Shown here: positions 43,007 through 52,031 of the stretch, in pieces
Numbering within the stretch: the stretch's first letter is position 1
How the letters are laid out: each line of letters begins with the position of its first letter
Assembly: GCF_900103365.1 (NCBI RefSeq)
Contig: NZ_LT629703.1
Location: 496,001-560,000 of the forward strand
Direction of reading: 5' to 3'
Origin: Afipia sp. GAS231
GTDB lineage: Bacteria; Pseudomonadota; Alphaproteobacteria; Rhizobiales; Xanthobacteraceae
DNA length: 64,000 nt
Position numbers and translations under genes: made by a program
Notes under the pieces: model-generated
Database searches by the model: none
The model's input: the letters and a program-made list of their open reading frames with translations, nothing else
What the model was told of the DNA's origin: nothing

Positions 43007-46000
43007 CAAGACACACAAGAATGGCTCAGGCGGCGGAGTTGGGAACTTGAGTTCCGGGAATGCAGGTGCGTTGCGCCGGCGGGTGCTGCTGTCGGGCACC
43101 ATGCTGGTAGCGGCAGTCGCCGGCTATGGCCGTCGCGCCTGCGGCGCCTGCCTGAACCCCGTTGGCTCGACCTTCCAGTGCTCGGGCGCCGAGGTCACCA
43201 CGCAGAACATCACCGCCAACAACGCCGCGGTCTCGACCCTTCCCGGGTTCAGCGTCACCACCGTCGGCGGCAAGGCCATAACGATTAACGGCGACGGCGC
43301 TCAGTCCTACACCGACACCAATGCCTCGTCGCTCACCGCATCCGCCGGCACGGCGCTTTATATCAGATCCGGCGGCGACTTTGCCGGCACGCCCGGCAGC
43401 GTCACCATCAATACCAATGGTGCGCTCAGCGGCTACAACGGCATTTATGCGATCAGCAACGGCGCGGGCGCGCTGACCATCACTGCCAACAGCAATGTCA
43501 CCGGCAGCACTGGAGGCGGCATTGTTGCGCAGAACAACGCCGGTACCGCTCTCACGGTGACCAGCGGCACCGGCACCACGGTCAGCGGCTACTACATCGG
43601 CATTTTTGCGCGCAACTCCGGCACGGGCGCGCTGACCATCACCGCCAACGGCAATGTCACCGGCACCGTTCGTAGTGGCATCCAAGCATCCAATTCCGCC
43701 AATGGCACCGATCTCAGCGTGACCACCGCCGCAGGCACGACGGTCCGCGGCGGCACCACCGGCATTGATGCGAACAACTCCGGCACGGGCGCGCTGACCA
43801 TCACCGCCAACGGCAATGTCTATGGCACCAGTGCCAAGGGCATCTACGCGCGGAACACCGGCGCCGCTCTCAGCGTCACCACCGGCGCCGGCACGGTCCG
43901 CGGCGCCACCACAGGCATCGATGCGCGCAACTCCGGCACGGGCGCGCTGACCATCACCGCCAACGGCAATGTCACCGGCACCACCGGTTACGGCATCGAC
44001 GCGCGGAACCTCAGCGCCACCACCACCGATCTCAGCGTGACAACCGCCGCCGGCACGGTCCACGGCCGCTACGCCGGCATTCGTACGCGCAACTCCGGCA
44101 CGGGCGCGCTGACCATCACCGCCAACGGCAATGTCACCGGCAGTTTTTACGGCATCGACGCGCGGAACCTCAGCGCCACCAGCACCGCTCTCAGCGTGAC
44201 CACCGGCGCCGGCACCACGGTCAGCGGTGCCTTCGGCATCTACGCGCGCAACTTGGGCAGCGGCGCGCTCACCATTGCCGCCAACGGCAATGTCACCGGC
44301 GGCAATTACGCTGGCATCCAAGCAAGCAATGCCGGTAGCGCCGCTCTCAGCGTGACCACAGCCGCGGGCACCACGGTGAGCGGCGCCTATGGCATTGTTG
44401 CGGCCAACTCCGGCACGGGCGCGCTGACCATCACCGCCAACGGCGATGTCACCAGCACCGGCGGTGACGGCATCTTTGCACAGAGCGGCGGCGGCGCGCT
44501 CGCCATCACCGTCGCCGCCACGGGCACCGTGACCAGCAACGGCGCCGGCACGAACGCTTTTGCCATCGAAACCAACGGCGCCACGGCGACCGTGACGGTG
44601 GCCGGCACGGTGAACGGCGGCGCCGGCGGCGCCATCAAGTTCGACCAGACAGGCGCCTTTGCCAACCGCCTCGAATTGGTGACCGGCGCCGTCATCAACG
44701 GCAACGTGCTCGGCGGCGCGGGCACCGATACGCTGGCGCTGACCGGCACCGGAACGGGCAGTTTCGACGCCGGCCTGATCGGGCCGGGCCGGCAATATCA
44801 GAGTTTCGAGGCGTTCCAGAAGGACGGCAGCGGCGCCTGGACGCTCACCGGCACCAATACGCTCACACTCCCCTGGACGGTCGCGCAAGGCACGCTCATC
44901 GTCAACGGCAGCCTGAGCAACGCGGCGTTCACCGTGAACGCGGGCGTGCTGACCATCGCAGCAGGGGGCGTCACGTCGACGGTTACGAATAATGCGGTTT
45001 TCAATAATGCCGGCACCGTTAGCGGCAACCTGATCAACAACGCCGGCACGACCACCAACTCCGGCGCCATCACCGGCAACGCGACCGTCAACGGCGGCTT
45101 AGTCAACGTGAGCGGTTCAATCGCCGGTCAAACGCTCGTAACCGGCGGCGTGCTGGCAGGCACCGGCACGGTCGGCAACACCCTGGTCACCGGCGGCATC
45201 TTCGCGCCGGGTTCCGGCACGCCCGGTTCATCGATGACGGTGGGCGGCACGCTCGGCTTCAACGCGGCGTCAACCTACGCCATCAACATCAATCCGACGA
45301 CATCGTCATTCGCCAATGTCTCGGGCGCGGCCACCTTGGGCGGCGCGACGGTCAATGCGATTTTCGCGCCCGGCAGCTATATCGCCAAGCAATACACCAT
45401 CCTCAACGCCGGCAGCATCATCGGCACCTTCGGCATGATCACGAATACCAATCTTCCGGCGAACTTCACCGACGCGCTGAGCTACGACGCCACCCACGCC
45501 TATCTGAACCTGACGTTGGCCTTCATCGCACCGCCGACCAGCGGTCTTTCCGGCAACCAGAACAAAGTCGCCAACGCCCTGATCAACTACTTCAATACCA
45601 ATGGCGGCATCCCCCTGGTGTTCGGCGGGCTCACCGCCAACGGGTTGTCGCAAGCCTCCGGCCAGCCCGGCGCGTCAACGTCGCAGGCCGGCATTACCGG
45701 GGTGGGACAGTTCATCAACGGCGTGTTCGATGGCGCCTTCGGAGACAATCCCGGCCGGAGCGGCGCGACGGCCTTCGCGCCGCAAGACGATGAAGCGAAT
45801 GCCTATGTGCCGAAGCGGCAGGTCTCGCGCGAGGCGAAGGAGGCTTACGCCGCCGTGACGCCGCGCGACCGGCGGCCGTCATCATTCGAGCAACGCTGGA
45901 ACGTGTGGGCCATGGCCTATGGCGGCAACAGCCGCGTCAACGGCGATACCACCGCGGGCACCAACACCACGACGAATCGGATTTTCGGCACCGTCGCCGG

Positions 46001-46733
46001 CGCCCTCTATCATTTCACGCCGGATACGCAGGCTGGCTTTGCGCTCGGCGGCGCCGGCTCGAGCTTCGACATCGCCAACGGTTTTGGCGGCGGACGCGCC
46101 GACGCCTTCAACGCGGCGGCCTATGCCAAACATACCTGGGGTGCGGCTTACGTGGCCGGCTTGCTCGGTTATTCCTGGCAGGACACCAGCACCGACCGCA
46201 CCGTGACGATCGCAGGCATCGATAGATTGCACGCCTCGTTCCGGGCGCAGGCGCTGGCCGCGCGGCTCGAAGGCGGCTGGCGTTATGCCACGCCCATGGT
46301 CGGCATCACGCCCTATGCGGCATTGCAGACCACCACATTCTATCTGCCAGGCTATGGCGAGACCGCGACCTCCGGCAGCAACACGTTCGCGCTGAACTAC
46401 ACCTCCAAGACCGTCACCGCGACGCGCAGCGAGTTCGGTGCGAAATTCGACAACGCGATGCTGGTACAGGGCGGCGTCTTCACGCTCAAGGCCAAGGCGG
46501 CCTGGGCGCATGACTGGAACACGGACCGCAGCGCGATTGCGATCTTCCAGACGCTCCCAGGCGCCACCTTCGCCGTGAACGGCGCACAGCCTGCGGCCAA
46601 CGCTGCGCTGGCCTCGCTCGGCGCCGAAATGAAATGGCACAATGGCTGGTCGACCGCAGGCTATTTCGAGGGCGAGTTCTCCCGCGCCACCACCGGCTAT
46701 GCCGCCAAGGGCAGCGTCAAATACGCGTGGTGA
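42996..46733 (+). CDS. Autotransporter 3 (type Va, beta-helix passenger)
   Basis: The 1245-residue product shares signal and barrel with the other two (barrel from about 966, ending 'KYAW'), but the passenger is the most divergent, with units such as 'YAGIRTRNSGTGALTI' and an extra stalk segment ('TNNAVFNNAGTVSGNLINN') before the linker. The start overlaps autotransporter 2 by 11 nt. Its own last codons read TAC-GCG, so the ATG that starts the next unit at other junctions is absent here and the array ends. Confidence 0.88.
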   Translation: MRGDKTHKNGSGGGVGNLSSGNAGALRRRVLLSGTMLVAAVAGYGRRACGACLNPVGSTFQCSGAEVTTQNITANNAAVSTLPGFSVTTVGGKAITINGDGAQSYTDTNASSLTASAGTALYIRSGGDFAGTPGSVTINTNGALSGYNGIYAISNGAGALTITANSNVTGSTGGGIVAQNNAGTALTVTSGTGTTVSGYYIGIFARNSGTGALTITANGNVTGTVRSGIQASNSANGTDLSVTTAAGTTVRGGTTGIDANNSGTGALTITANGNVYGTSAKGIYARNTGAALSVTTGAGTVRGATTGIDARNSGTGALTITANGNVTGTTGYGIDARNLSATTTDLSVTTAAGTVHGRYAGIRTRNSGTGALTITANGNVTGSFYGIDARNLSATSTALSVTTGAGTTVSGAFGIYARNLGSGALTIAANGNVTGGNYAGIQASNAGSAALSVTTAAGTTVSGAYGIVAANSGTGALTITANGDVTSTGGDGIFAQSGGGALAITVAATGTVTSNGAGTNAFAIETNGATATVTVAGTVNGGAGGAIKFDQTGAFANRLELVTGAVINGNVLGGAGTDTLALTGTGTGSFDAGLIGPGRQYQSFEAFQKDGSGAWTLTGTNTLTLPWTVAQGTLIVNGSLSNAAFTVNAGVLTIAAGGVTSTVTNNAVFNNAGTVSGNLINNAGTTTNSGAITGNATVNGGLVNVSGSIAGQTLVTGGVLAGTGTVGNTLVTGGIFAPGSGTPGSSMTVGGTLGFNAASTYAININPTTSSFANVSGAATLGGATVNAIFAPGSYIAKQYTILNAGSIIGTFGMITNTNLPANFTDALSYDATHAYLNLTLAFIAPPTSGLSGNQNKVANALINYFNTNGGIPLVFGGLTANGLSQASGQPGASTSQAGITGVGQFINGVFDGAFGDNPGRSGATAFAPQDDEANAYVPKRQVSREAKEAYAAVTPRDRRPSSFEQRWNVWAMAYGGNSRVNGDTTAGTNTTTNRIFGTVAGALYHFTPDTQAGFALGGAGSSFDIANGFGGGRADAFNAAAYAKHTWGAAYVAGLLGYSWQDTSTDRTVTIAGIDRLHASFRAQALAARLEGGWRYATPMVGITPYAALQTTTFYLPGYGETATSGSNTFALNYTSKTVTATRSEFGAKFDNAMLVQGGVFTLKAKAAWAHDWNTDRSAIAIFQTLPGATFAVNGAQPAANAALASLGAEMKWHNGWSTAGYFEGEFSRATTGYAAKGSVKYAW

Positions 46734-46832
46734 TGTCTGCAGACATCAGGCGATCGGCAGCGCGCTCTCGGCGAGCGGATCGTGCGTCGCCGTGGAAGGC
46801 GAGCCCGCGCAGGAAGCCGGGGCATGTTTGCT

Positions 46833-47423
46833 TCATCCGGATACAGGGATCGCCGGGCCGACCAGCGCGTCGACGAAGGTCGCGGCCGATTCCCTGAGCT
46901 GCTTGCGGCTGTAGCCGGCACGCTCCATCACGGCCAGACCTCGCGTGAAGGTCACGATGACACGCGCCAGACGGTTGGCATCTGTCGCCGGCTTGCCATC
47001 AGCCGAGCCGATGGCCTGGCTGACGATCTGCTCCAGCCGCTCAAGTAGCCCGTGCACGCGCTTGCGCACCTCCTCGCCCGAAATGCCAGCATCCAGCGCG
47101 GTGCGCGTTGTCAGGCAGCCCCGCGACGGCGAACCGCTGGTCATGTTGACGATGATCATGTCGAAGAAGTTGCGCAGCCTTTCCGCGACGTCGCCCCCGG
47201 CCAGCGCCTTGGCGACGGTGTCGAGGAATTGCCCGGCATACTGGTCGAAGGCGCGCAGGAAGATCGCTTCCTTGTCGCCATAGGCGTTGTACAGGCTGCC
47301 GCGCTGGACGCCGGTTGCGGCGGCGAGATCCTGCATGGTCGCGTCATGCAGCCCCTTGCGCCAGAACACGTCGAGCGCCAGCGCGATCACTTCCTGTTCG
47401 TCAAACTGCCGCACGCCCACCAT
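46833..47423 (-). CDS. TetR/AcrR-family repressor
   Basis: The 196-residue protein has an N-terminal TetR helix-turn-helix ('ALDVFWRKGLHDATMQDLAAATGV', core positions 15-38; 'RGSLYNAYGDKEAIF') and a helical ligand-binding C-terminal domain with 'SPSRGCLTTRTALD', typical of the subgroup controlling short-chain oxidoreductase/monooxygenase genes. It is divergent from the 104-residue monooxygenase-like gene, with two palindromic operators between them. Confidence 0.92.
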   Translation of the reverse strand: MVGVRQFDEQEVIALALDVFWRKGLHDATMQDLAAATGVQRGSLYNAYGDKEAIFLRAFDQYAGQFLDTVAKALAGGDVAERLRNFFDMIIVNMTSGSPSRGCLTTRTALDAGISGEEVRKRVHGLLERLEQIVSQAIGSADGKPATDANRLARVIVTFTRGLAVMERAGYSRKQLRESAATFVDALVGPAIPVSG

Positions 47424-47443
47424 TGGCTCACCCGCGATTTATT

Positions 47444-47478
47444 CTTGACACTCGTGTCAAGATTGACATTAATGTCAA
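47444..47478. promoter_or_regulatory. Double palindromic operator for the TetR regulator
   Basis: CTTGACACTCGTGTCAAG (47444-47461) and TTGACATTAATGTCAA (47463-47478) are both perfect inverted repeats with TTGACA half-sites, their centres 18 bp apart. They sit in the 82-bp gap between the tetR and monooxygenase-like genes. The TTGACA words could also be -35 boxes. Two dimers on adjacent faces is a common TetR arrangement. Confidence 0.8.
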
Positions 47479-47505
47479 AGATAGCGCAACGGAGCCGAAA
47501 TTCCA

Positions 47506-47820
47506 ATGATCATCGCCATCACCAACTTTCAATTGCCCAAGCCGGTCACCCGGGACGAGGCGCGCAGCATTTTCCTCACCACGGCGCCGACCTATCAGGG
47601 CGTCGCCGGCCTGGTCCGCAAGTCCTATGTCGTGGCTGACGATGGCAACAGCGTCGGCGGCATCTATCTCTGGAACTCGCGCGCCGAGGCCGAGGCTGTC
47701 TTTACCGAGAGCTGGAGGGCCTACGTACGGGGGAAATACAATTCGGAACCCTCCGTGACCTACTTCGACAGCCCGGTCACGGTCGACAACGTCACCCACG
47801 AGATCCTCAGCGATGCGTAA
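47506..47820 (+). CDS. YdhR-family monooxygenase-like protein
   Basis: The 104-residue protein resembles the ferredoxin-fold monooxygenase YdhR: 'LPKPVTRDEARSIFLTTAPTY', 'VRKSYVVADDGNSVGGIYLW' and 'RAEAEAVFTESWR', with substrate cavity residues in this small alpha/beta sandwich. It starts 27 bp after the operators and is probably repressed by the divergent TetR. The physiological substrate is unknown. Confidence 0.8.
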   Translation: MIIAITNFQLPKPVTRDEARSIFLTTAPTYQGVAGLVRKSYVVADDGNSVGGIYLWNSRAEAEAVFTESWRAYVRGKYNSEPSVTYFDSPVTVDNVTHEILSDA

Positions 47821-47934
47821 CCTGGCATCGACACGGGTGCCGCGCGTTTTGCGCAGAACCAGTGATCGCGGGAAGCGGTAGCGGAGGACGCGGACGGCGG
47901 CTATCGTCCCCTCCCCGCCAACCGAGGTTTCCGA

Positions 47935-48834
47935 ATGAACGCGCAACCGGCCCAGCAAATTCCCGGCGTCTATCACCGCAAGATCGGGGATATTCTCGTC
48001 ACCGCGATCAGCGACGGCTATCTCGACAGCACGCTGGAGGTGATGCGCAACGTCGATGTCGACAGGGCGAAGCAGATTCTGACCGACGCGTTCCGGCCGG
48101 CGCGGCGCACCAGCGTCAACACCTTCCTGGTCCATTCCAAAGGCCGCACCGCGATCGTCGATACCGGCTCGGGCAACTATATGCAGCCCAGCGCCGGCAA
48201 GGTGCAACAAAACCTCGCCGGCGCCGGCATCGATCCGAAGTCGATCGACACCGTGCTGCTGACGCACATGCATCCCGATCATTCCGCCGGACTGACCGAC
48301 ATGACGAACGGCCAACTGCTGTTTCCGAACGCCGAACTCGTGATGCACGAGAACGAATTGCCGCATTGGTTCGACGACGGTGCGATGGCCAAGGCAAACG
48401 AGCGCGACAAGAAACTGTTCTTCCAGGCCGGCCGCGAACAGGTCGCCCCCTACAAGAAGCGGACGCGGCTGTTCAAGCAGGGCGAAGTCTTCCCCGGCGT
48501 CACCGCGGTGCCGAGCCACGGCCATACGCCGGGCCATACCGCCTATCTCATCGCATCAGGCAACGACCAGTTGATGATCTGGGGCGACACCGTGCATGTG
48601 CCGGAAGTGCAGACTGCCATTCCGGAAGCCGGCATGGCCTTCGATACCGATCTGGCGGCAGCGGCCGCCTCACGCAAACGGATGTTCGATCGGGTTTCCG
48701 CCGACGGCGTCCTGATCGCCGGGATGCATCTGCACTTCCCGGCTTTCGCGCGGCTCGCCCGGCGCGGCGACGCCTATGCGCTCTATCCGGAGCACTGGAT
48801 CCACGACATCGACGCGGTCCCGGCGGTGAAATGA
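47935..48834 (+). CDS. MBL-fold metallo-hydrolase
   Basis: The 299-residue cytosolic protein has the HxHxDH motif in 'LLTHMHPDHSAGLTD', a third His in 'SHGHTPGHTAY', the bridging Asp in 'IWGDTVHVPE' and a last His in 'IAGMHLHFP', so all dinuclear zinc ligands are present. The overall form is that of lactonase-like metallo-hydrolases. It follows the YdhR-like gene by 114 bp and may share the TetR-controlled promoter. The substrate is unknown. Confidence 0.88.
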   Translation: MNAQPAQQIPGVYHRKIGDILVTAISDGYLDSTLEVMRNVDVDRAKQILTDAFRPARRTSVNTFLVHSKGRTAIVDTGSGNYMQPSAGKVQQNLAGAGIDPKSIDTVLLTHMHPDHSAGLTDMTNGQLLFPNAELVMHENELPHWFDDGAMAKANERDKKLFFQAGREQVAPYKKRTRLFKQGEVFPGVTAVPSHGHTPGHTAYLIASGNDQLMIWGDTVHVPEVQTAIPEAGMAFDTDLAAAAASRKRMFDRVSADGVLIAGMHLHFPAFARLARRGDAYALYPEHWIHDIDAVPAVK

Positions 48835-48847
48835 TTTAGCCGCCGAG

Positions 48848-48962
48848 CGCGCTTAGCCGCGCCAGCGCAACGGTCCCGAACTGCCACTTCCGGTCCACCT
48901 CGATCAACGGACATCATCCGACGACTCGGTGGATCCGTTTCGTGCCAAAAGGCGACATCGCT
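48848..48962. repeat. Direct repeat copy A (matches 51435-51558)
   Basis: A sequence beginning AGCGCGCTTAGCCGCGCCAG (start about 48848) and running through CCACTTCCGGTCCACC and TCAACGGACATC recurs at 51435-51558 with a handful of changes. Copies bracket the DapD-type gene and the IS30 element. The start also reads like the 3' end of a nitronate-monooxygenase gene on the minus strand ('ALARLSALGG'). Confidence 0.7.
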
Positions 48963-49005
48963 GACGCGCCACCATTGTCGCCGACGACTTCTTCGAGTGA
49001 ACTGC

Positions 49006-49977
49006 CTAGCTGTGAAGTTGCGCGTTGAGGCCGTCCCAATTTGGTGTGCGTCTGGTTGCCTCAAGAGCGCCGCTCTGGGAATTACGACGAAAAAGAAGGC
49101 CCTTCTGGCCCGAGAGTTCTTTGGCTTTCAGTACCCGGCCATCTTCCAAAAGGATGCGCGCGCCTGCCGTGACATAACAGCCCGCTTCGACGATACAATC
49201 GTCACCCAATGAAATGCCGATACCGGCGTTGGCACCGATCAGGCAGCGCTCACCAACTGTAATCCTCTCTTTCCCTCCTCCGGACAGAGTGCCCATGATC
49301 GACGCTCCGCCACCAACGTCGCTGCCGCTTCCGACAACCACACCGGCGCTTATCCGGCCTTCGACCATGCAGGGACCGAGCGTACCCGCATTAAAATTGC
49401 AAAAGCCTTCATGCATGACGGTTGTGCCCGGAGCCAGGTAAGCTCCGAGCCTTACGCGATCCGCATCTGCAATTCTCACGTCCGCAGGCGTCACATAGTC
49501 AGTCATGCGCGGAAACTTATCCACGCCTGTCACCTCAAACCCAACGGCACGCTTTCGCGCTAGGATTCGCGCTTCCGGTACACGAGAGCTTTCACAGGGA
49601 CCGAGGGTGGTCCAGGCAACGTTGGGTAACAGACCAAAAATTCCTTCAAGGTTCAGGCAATTGGGCTGAACGAGCCGATGGCTCAGCAGATGGAGTCGAA
49701 GATATGCGTCGTGCACATCAGTCGGCGCAGATGCAAGGGAGTCAATTTCTGTTTGGATTGGAACGATGTCGACATTGCGGATGTCGTCGTGTCGCGCATA
49801 TCCGTCTGCCGACTCACCCAACGATCTGATGATCTCGTCGCTCGTCAGCCGTACCGTTGCCGCCTTGTCGGCCTCCCCAACCAGGCTTAGCCGAAGAAAC
49901 CAGGAATCCAACACGCGACCATCAGCGGCAATCGTCGCAAATCCCTCGCCTCTCGCGCCCCTCAGCTCCATCGCCAT
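49006..49977 (-). CDS. dapD: Tetrahydrodipicolinate N-succinyltransferase, actinobacterial type
   Basis: The 323-residue protein has the left-handed beta-helix of hexapeptide acyltransferases ('RISAGVVVGSGSDVGGGASIMG', 'IGANAGIGISLGDDC') and the N-terminal domain of the DapD form found in mycobacteria and pseudomonads. It would succinylate tetrahydrodipicolinate in lysine synthesis, downstream of DapA. It sits between direct repeats, beside an IS30 element, so it is probably acquired DNA. The catalytic residues cannot be confirmed by eye. Confidence 0.82.
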   Translation of the reverse strand: MAMELRGARGEGFATIAADGRVLDSWFLRLSLVGEADKAATVRLTSDEIIRSLGESADGYARHDDIRNVDIVPIQTEIDSLASAPTDVHDAYLRLHLLSHRLVQPNCLNLEGIFGLLPNVAWTTLGPCESSRVPEARILARKRAVGFEVTGVDKFPRMTDYVTPADVRIADADRVRLGAYLAPGTTVMHEGFCNFNAGTLGPCMVEGRISAGVVVGSGSDVGGGASIMGTLSGGGKERITVGERCLIGANAGIGISLGDDCIVEAGCYVTAGARILLEDGRVLKAKELSGQKGLLFRRNSQSGALEATRRTPNWDGLNAQLHS

Positions 49978-50071
49978 TTGAATTTCTCACACTACGATCC
50001 GATACGTAGTGCATACGCGAGTTCGCGTAGAAATGGCAACTTCTGGACTCTCCAACACGTCCGCTTTGGGT

Positions 50072-51297
50072 GGCGGGCTCAATTGGTCAGCGCAACACTC
50101 TAGTCTTTTAGCAAAGATGGAGTGTGGACATGAAACAGCGACGTCGCATTTATTACTCGGCGGCTCAGCGGTCCGAGATCTGGGATCGCTGGCAAGCCGG
50201 CGAGCCAATGAGTTCAATCGGGCGCCGGTTTGACCGGGAGTCCTCTTCTGTCTTCTCTGTGATCTCGCCAACGGGTGGCATCCGCCCTCCGGATCGGTGC
50301 CGAGCCAAACAGGCGCTCAGCCTTTCTGAACGAGAGGAGATCTCTCGATGGCTTAGCATGCGCTGCTCGCTGCGATCGATCGCGCGCCACTTGGGACGAT
50401 CTCCGTCAACCATCAGCCGTGAAGTCCAGCGCAATGGCGGGGCGGATCGCTATCGGGCTGCCGGGTCCGATCAGGCCGCCTGGGATCGGGCGCGGCGTCC
50501 GAAGCTTTGCAAGCTGGCTTGCCGTCCGTTCCTGAGGCGGACAGTATCGACCCTGCTGCGGCGGCAATGGTCACCCGAGCAGATTGCCGGCTGGCTAAAA
50601 CGCACATATCCGGTGGAGCCTCAAAAGCAGGTGTCACACGAGACGATCTATCGCAGCCTGTTCATTCAGGCGCGTGGCGTGCTGAAAAAGGAGCTTCTTG
50701 AGCACCTGAGGGCGAGGCGCACGGTCCGCCGATCCAGGCACGCCAGCATGAAGCGGAACGGGCTCGGCCAGATCAAGAACGCTGTATCCATCAGCGAACG
50801 ACCGCCGTCGGTCGACGATCGTGCGGTCCCCGGTCATTGGGAAGGCGATCTGATCGGCGGGTCGAGAAATAGCTATATTGCAACGCTTGTGGAGCGTCAT
50901 TCGCGCTACGTGATGCTGGTCAAGGTTGCTAACAAGGATACAGAAAGCGTCGTCTCGGCACTGATCAAGCAATCGCAGCGATTGCCTGGCGAACTTTACC
51001 GGTCGCTGACCTGGGACAGAGGCAAAGAGCTTGCCGACCATCAGCGCCTGACATTGGCCACCGAGGTCGAGGTCTATTTTTGTGACCCTCGGTCTCCTTG
51101 GCAGCGCGGCTCAAGCGAAAACACCAACAGATTGCTGCGCCAGTACCTTCCGCGGGGTACCGATCTGTCCTTGCACAGCCAAGCCAAGCTCAGCGCCATC
51201 GCACGGCAGCTCAATGAAAGGCCTCGAAAGACCTTGCTCTATCAGACCCCAGCTGAGAAGTTCGCAGAATGTGTTGCAGCGATCAGTTGAACCCGCC
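50072..51297 (+). mobile_element. IS30-family element
   Basis: Terminal inverted repeats GGCGGG(C/T)TCAA... at 50072-50097 and 51272-51297 (26 bp, several mismatches) enclose one transposase gene that reaches into the right repeat. The 1.23-kb length fits IS30. I could not see a clear target duplication. Confidence 0.85.
50130..51290 (+). CDS. IS30-family transposase
   Basis: The 386-residue protein has an N-terminal HTH ('LRSIARHLGRSPSTISREV') and a DDE catalytic domain with Asp in 'HWEGDLIGG', Asp in 'TWDRGKELADH' and Glu in 'SSENTNRLLRQYLP'. The frame is intact. A GTG two codons upstream (50124) is an alternative start. Confidence 0.93.
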   Translation: MKQRRRIYYSAAQRSEIWDRWQAGEPMSSIGRRFDRESSSVFSVISPTGGIRPPDRCRAKQALSLSEREEISRWLSMRCSLRSIARHLGRSPSTISREVQRNGGADRYRAAGSDQAAWDRARRPKLCKLACRPFLRRTVSTLLRRQWSPEQIAGWLKRTYPVEPQKQVSHETIYRSLFIQARGVLKKELLEHLRARRTVRRSRHASMKRNGLGQIKNAVSISERPPSVDDRAVPGHWEGDLIGGSRNSYIATLVERHSRYVMLVKVANKDTESVVSALIKQSQRLPGELYRSLTWDRGKELADHQRLTLATEVEVYFCDPRSPWQRGSSENTNRLLRQYLPRGTDLSLHSQAKLSAIARQLNERPRKTLLYQTPAEKFAECVAAIS

Positions 51298-51414
51298 GTC
51301 AAAAGCCGCACTGACAGCCCCAAATCCCAATTTCCGCTTTGACCAAACCCGGACGACAACCACGATCGATGCGATCGCAGCGACCAGAAATCCAATCGAA
51401 ATCCACTTCTTCAT
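51283..51414 (-). pseudogene. Small membrane protein truncated by the IS30 element
   Basis: The 43-codon frame starts 'MKKWISIGFLVAAIASIVVVV', a single membrane helix, then 'WSKRKLGFGAV'. The last residues 'GGFN' and the stop codon are encoded by the IS30 right inverted repeat, so the original C-terminus was replaced by the insertion. The missing part was not found on the other side of the element. Confidence 0.5.
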
Positions 51415-51434
51415 GGATAGATCCACTGCCGCGC

Positions 51435-51558
51435 GCTCAGCCGCGCCAGCGCAACGTTCCTGACGGCCCCGAACCGCCACTTCCGGTCCACCCCGATCAA
51501 CGGACATCGTCCGGCCGACTCGGTTGATCCGTTGCGTGCCAAGGGCGGACATCATGCC
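51435..51558. repeat. Direct repeat copy B (matches 48848-48962)
   Basis: See copy A: shared blocks AGCCGCGCCAGCGCAACG, CCACTTCCGGTCCACC, CGATCAACGGACATC and GACTCGGTNGATCCGTT are in the same order and orientation. A short piece of the same family is present near 54260-54290. Confidence 0.7.
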
Positions 51559-51598
51559 CACGACTTGGTCCACCATCTAGCCGCAAGGAGAAGTGGGG

Positions 51599-51946
51599 CT
51601 ACTCGATCGGTATCATCAGCGAACGGCGAGGCATCCCCAGTGCCTGGGACCGATGGCCCTTGCTGTGCATGTCCTCGACCAAATAGATCTCACCGGTGCC
51701 GATGATCCTGGTCTCACCATCGCTCGCCGTAACCTTGTGCGGCGCGTCCAGATTGACGACGTATTGTCGCCGGGTCGTTGCGTGCCAGTCAAAAAGCCAG
51801 TCCGCGGGGGTGGTGCGAAAAATGATACCGGTCGCGGGAAATATCTTTGAGATGGTCCCGTCCGGTCCTGTGTCAGTCAGCTCTATTTCGATATCACGGA
51901 AATGGGTTTCCCCGTTCTCGTCCGCGTAGAGATTATGAATGCGCAT
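51599..51946 (-). CDS. Small cupin-type protein
   Basis: The 115-residue product has the single-domain cupin shape: 'MRIHNLYADENGETHF', 'IIFRTTPADWLFDWH', 'RQYVVNLD', 'VTASDGETRIIGTGEIYLVED' and 'HSKGHRSQ', with His residues placed as metal ligands. The ATG at 51946 has a GGAGAAG site. It lies 85 bp downstream of the TTT binding protein on the same strand and probably belongs to the same catabolic unit. Confidence 0.8.
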   Translation of the reverse strand: MRIHNLYADENGETHFRDIEIELTDTGPDGTISKIFPATGIIFRTTPADWLFDWHATTRRQYVVNLDAPHKVTASDGETRIIGTGEIYLVEDMHSKGHRSQALGMPRRSLMIPIE

Positions 51947-52031
51947 CTTCTCTCCGTTTGACGGTTCGAGGGCGGCTGATCGACAGCCGCCGGCTTGCAC
52001 CGTCTTGATCTGACAAAATCGCGAGCTCCAC

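Noticed and set aside
39248-44888. Long minus-strand frames of 553 and 620 codons (39248-40909 and 43026-44888), Gly/Arg/Ala-rich
   Set aside because: They are antisense to repetitive GC-rich autotransporter passengers, have low-complexity composition and no ribosome sites; repeat structure explains their length.
35572-46000. CRISPR-like regularly spaced repeats
   Set aside because: The spacing (about 159 bp) and in-frame coding of beta-helix rungs show these are protein repeats.
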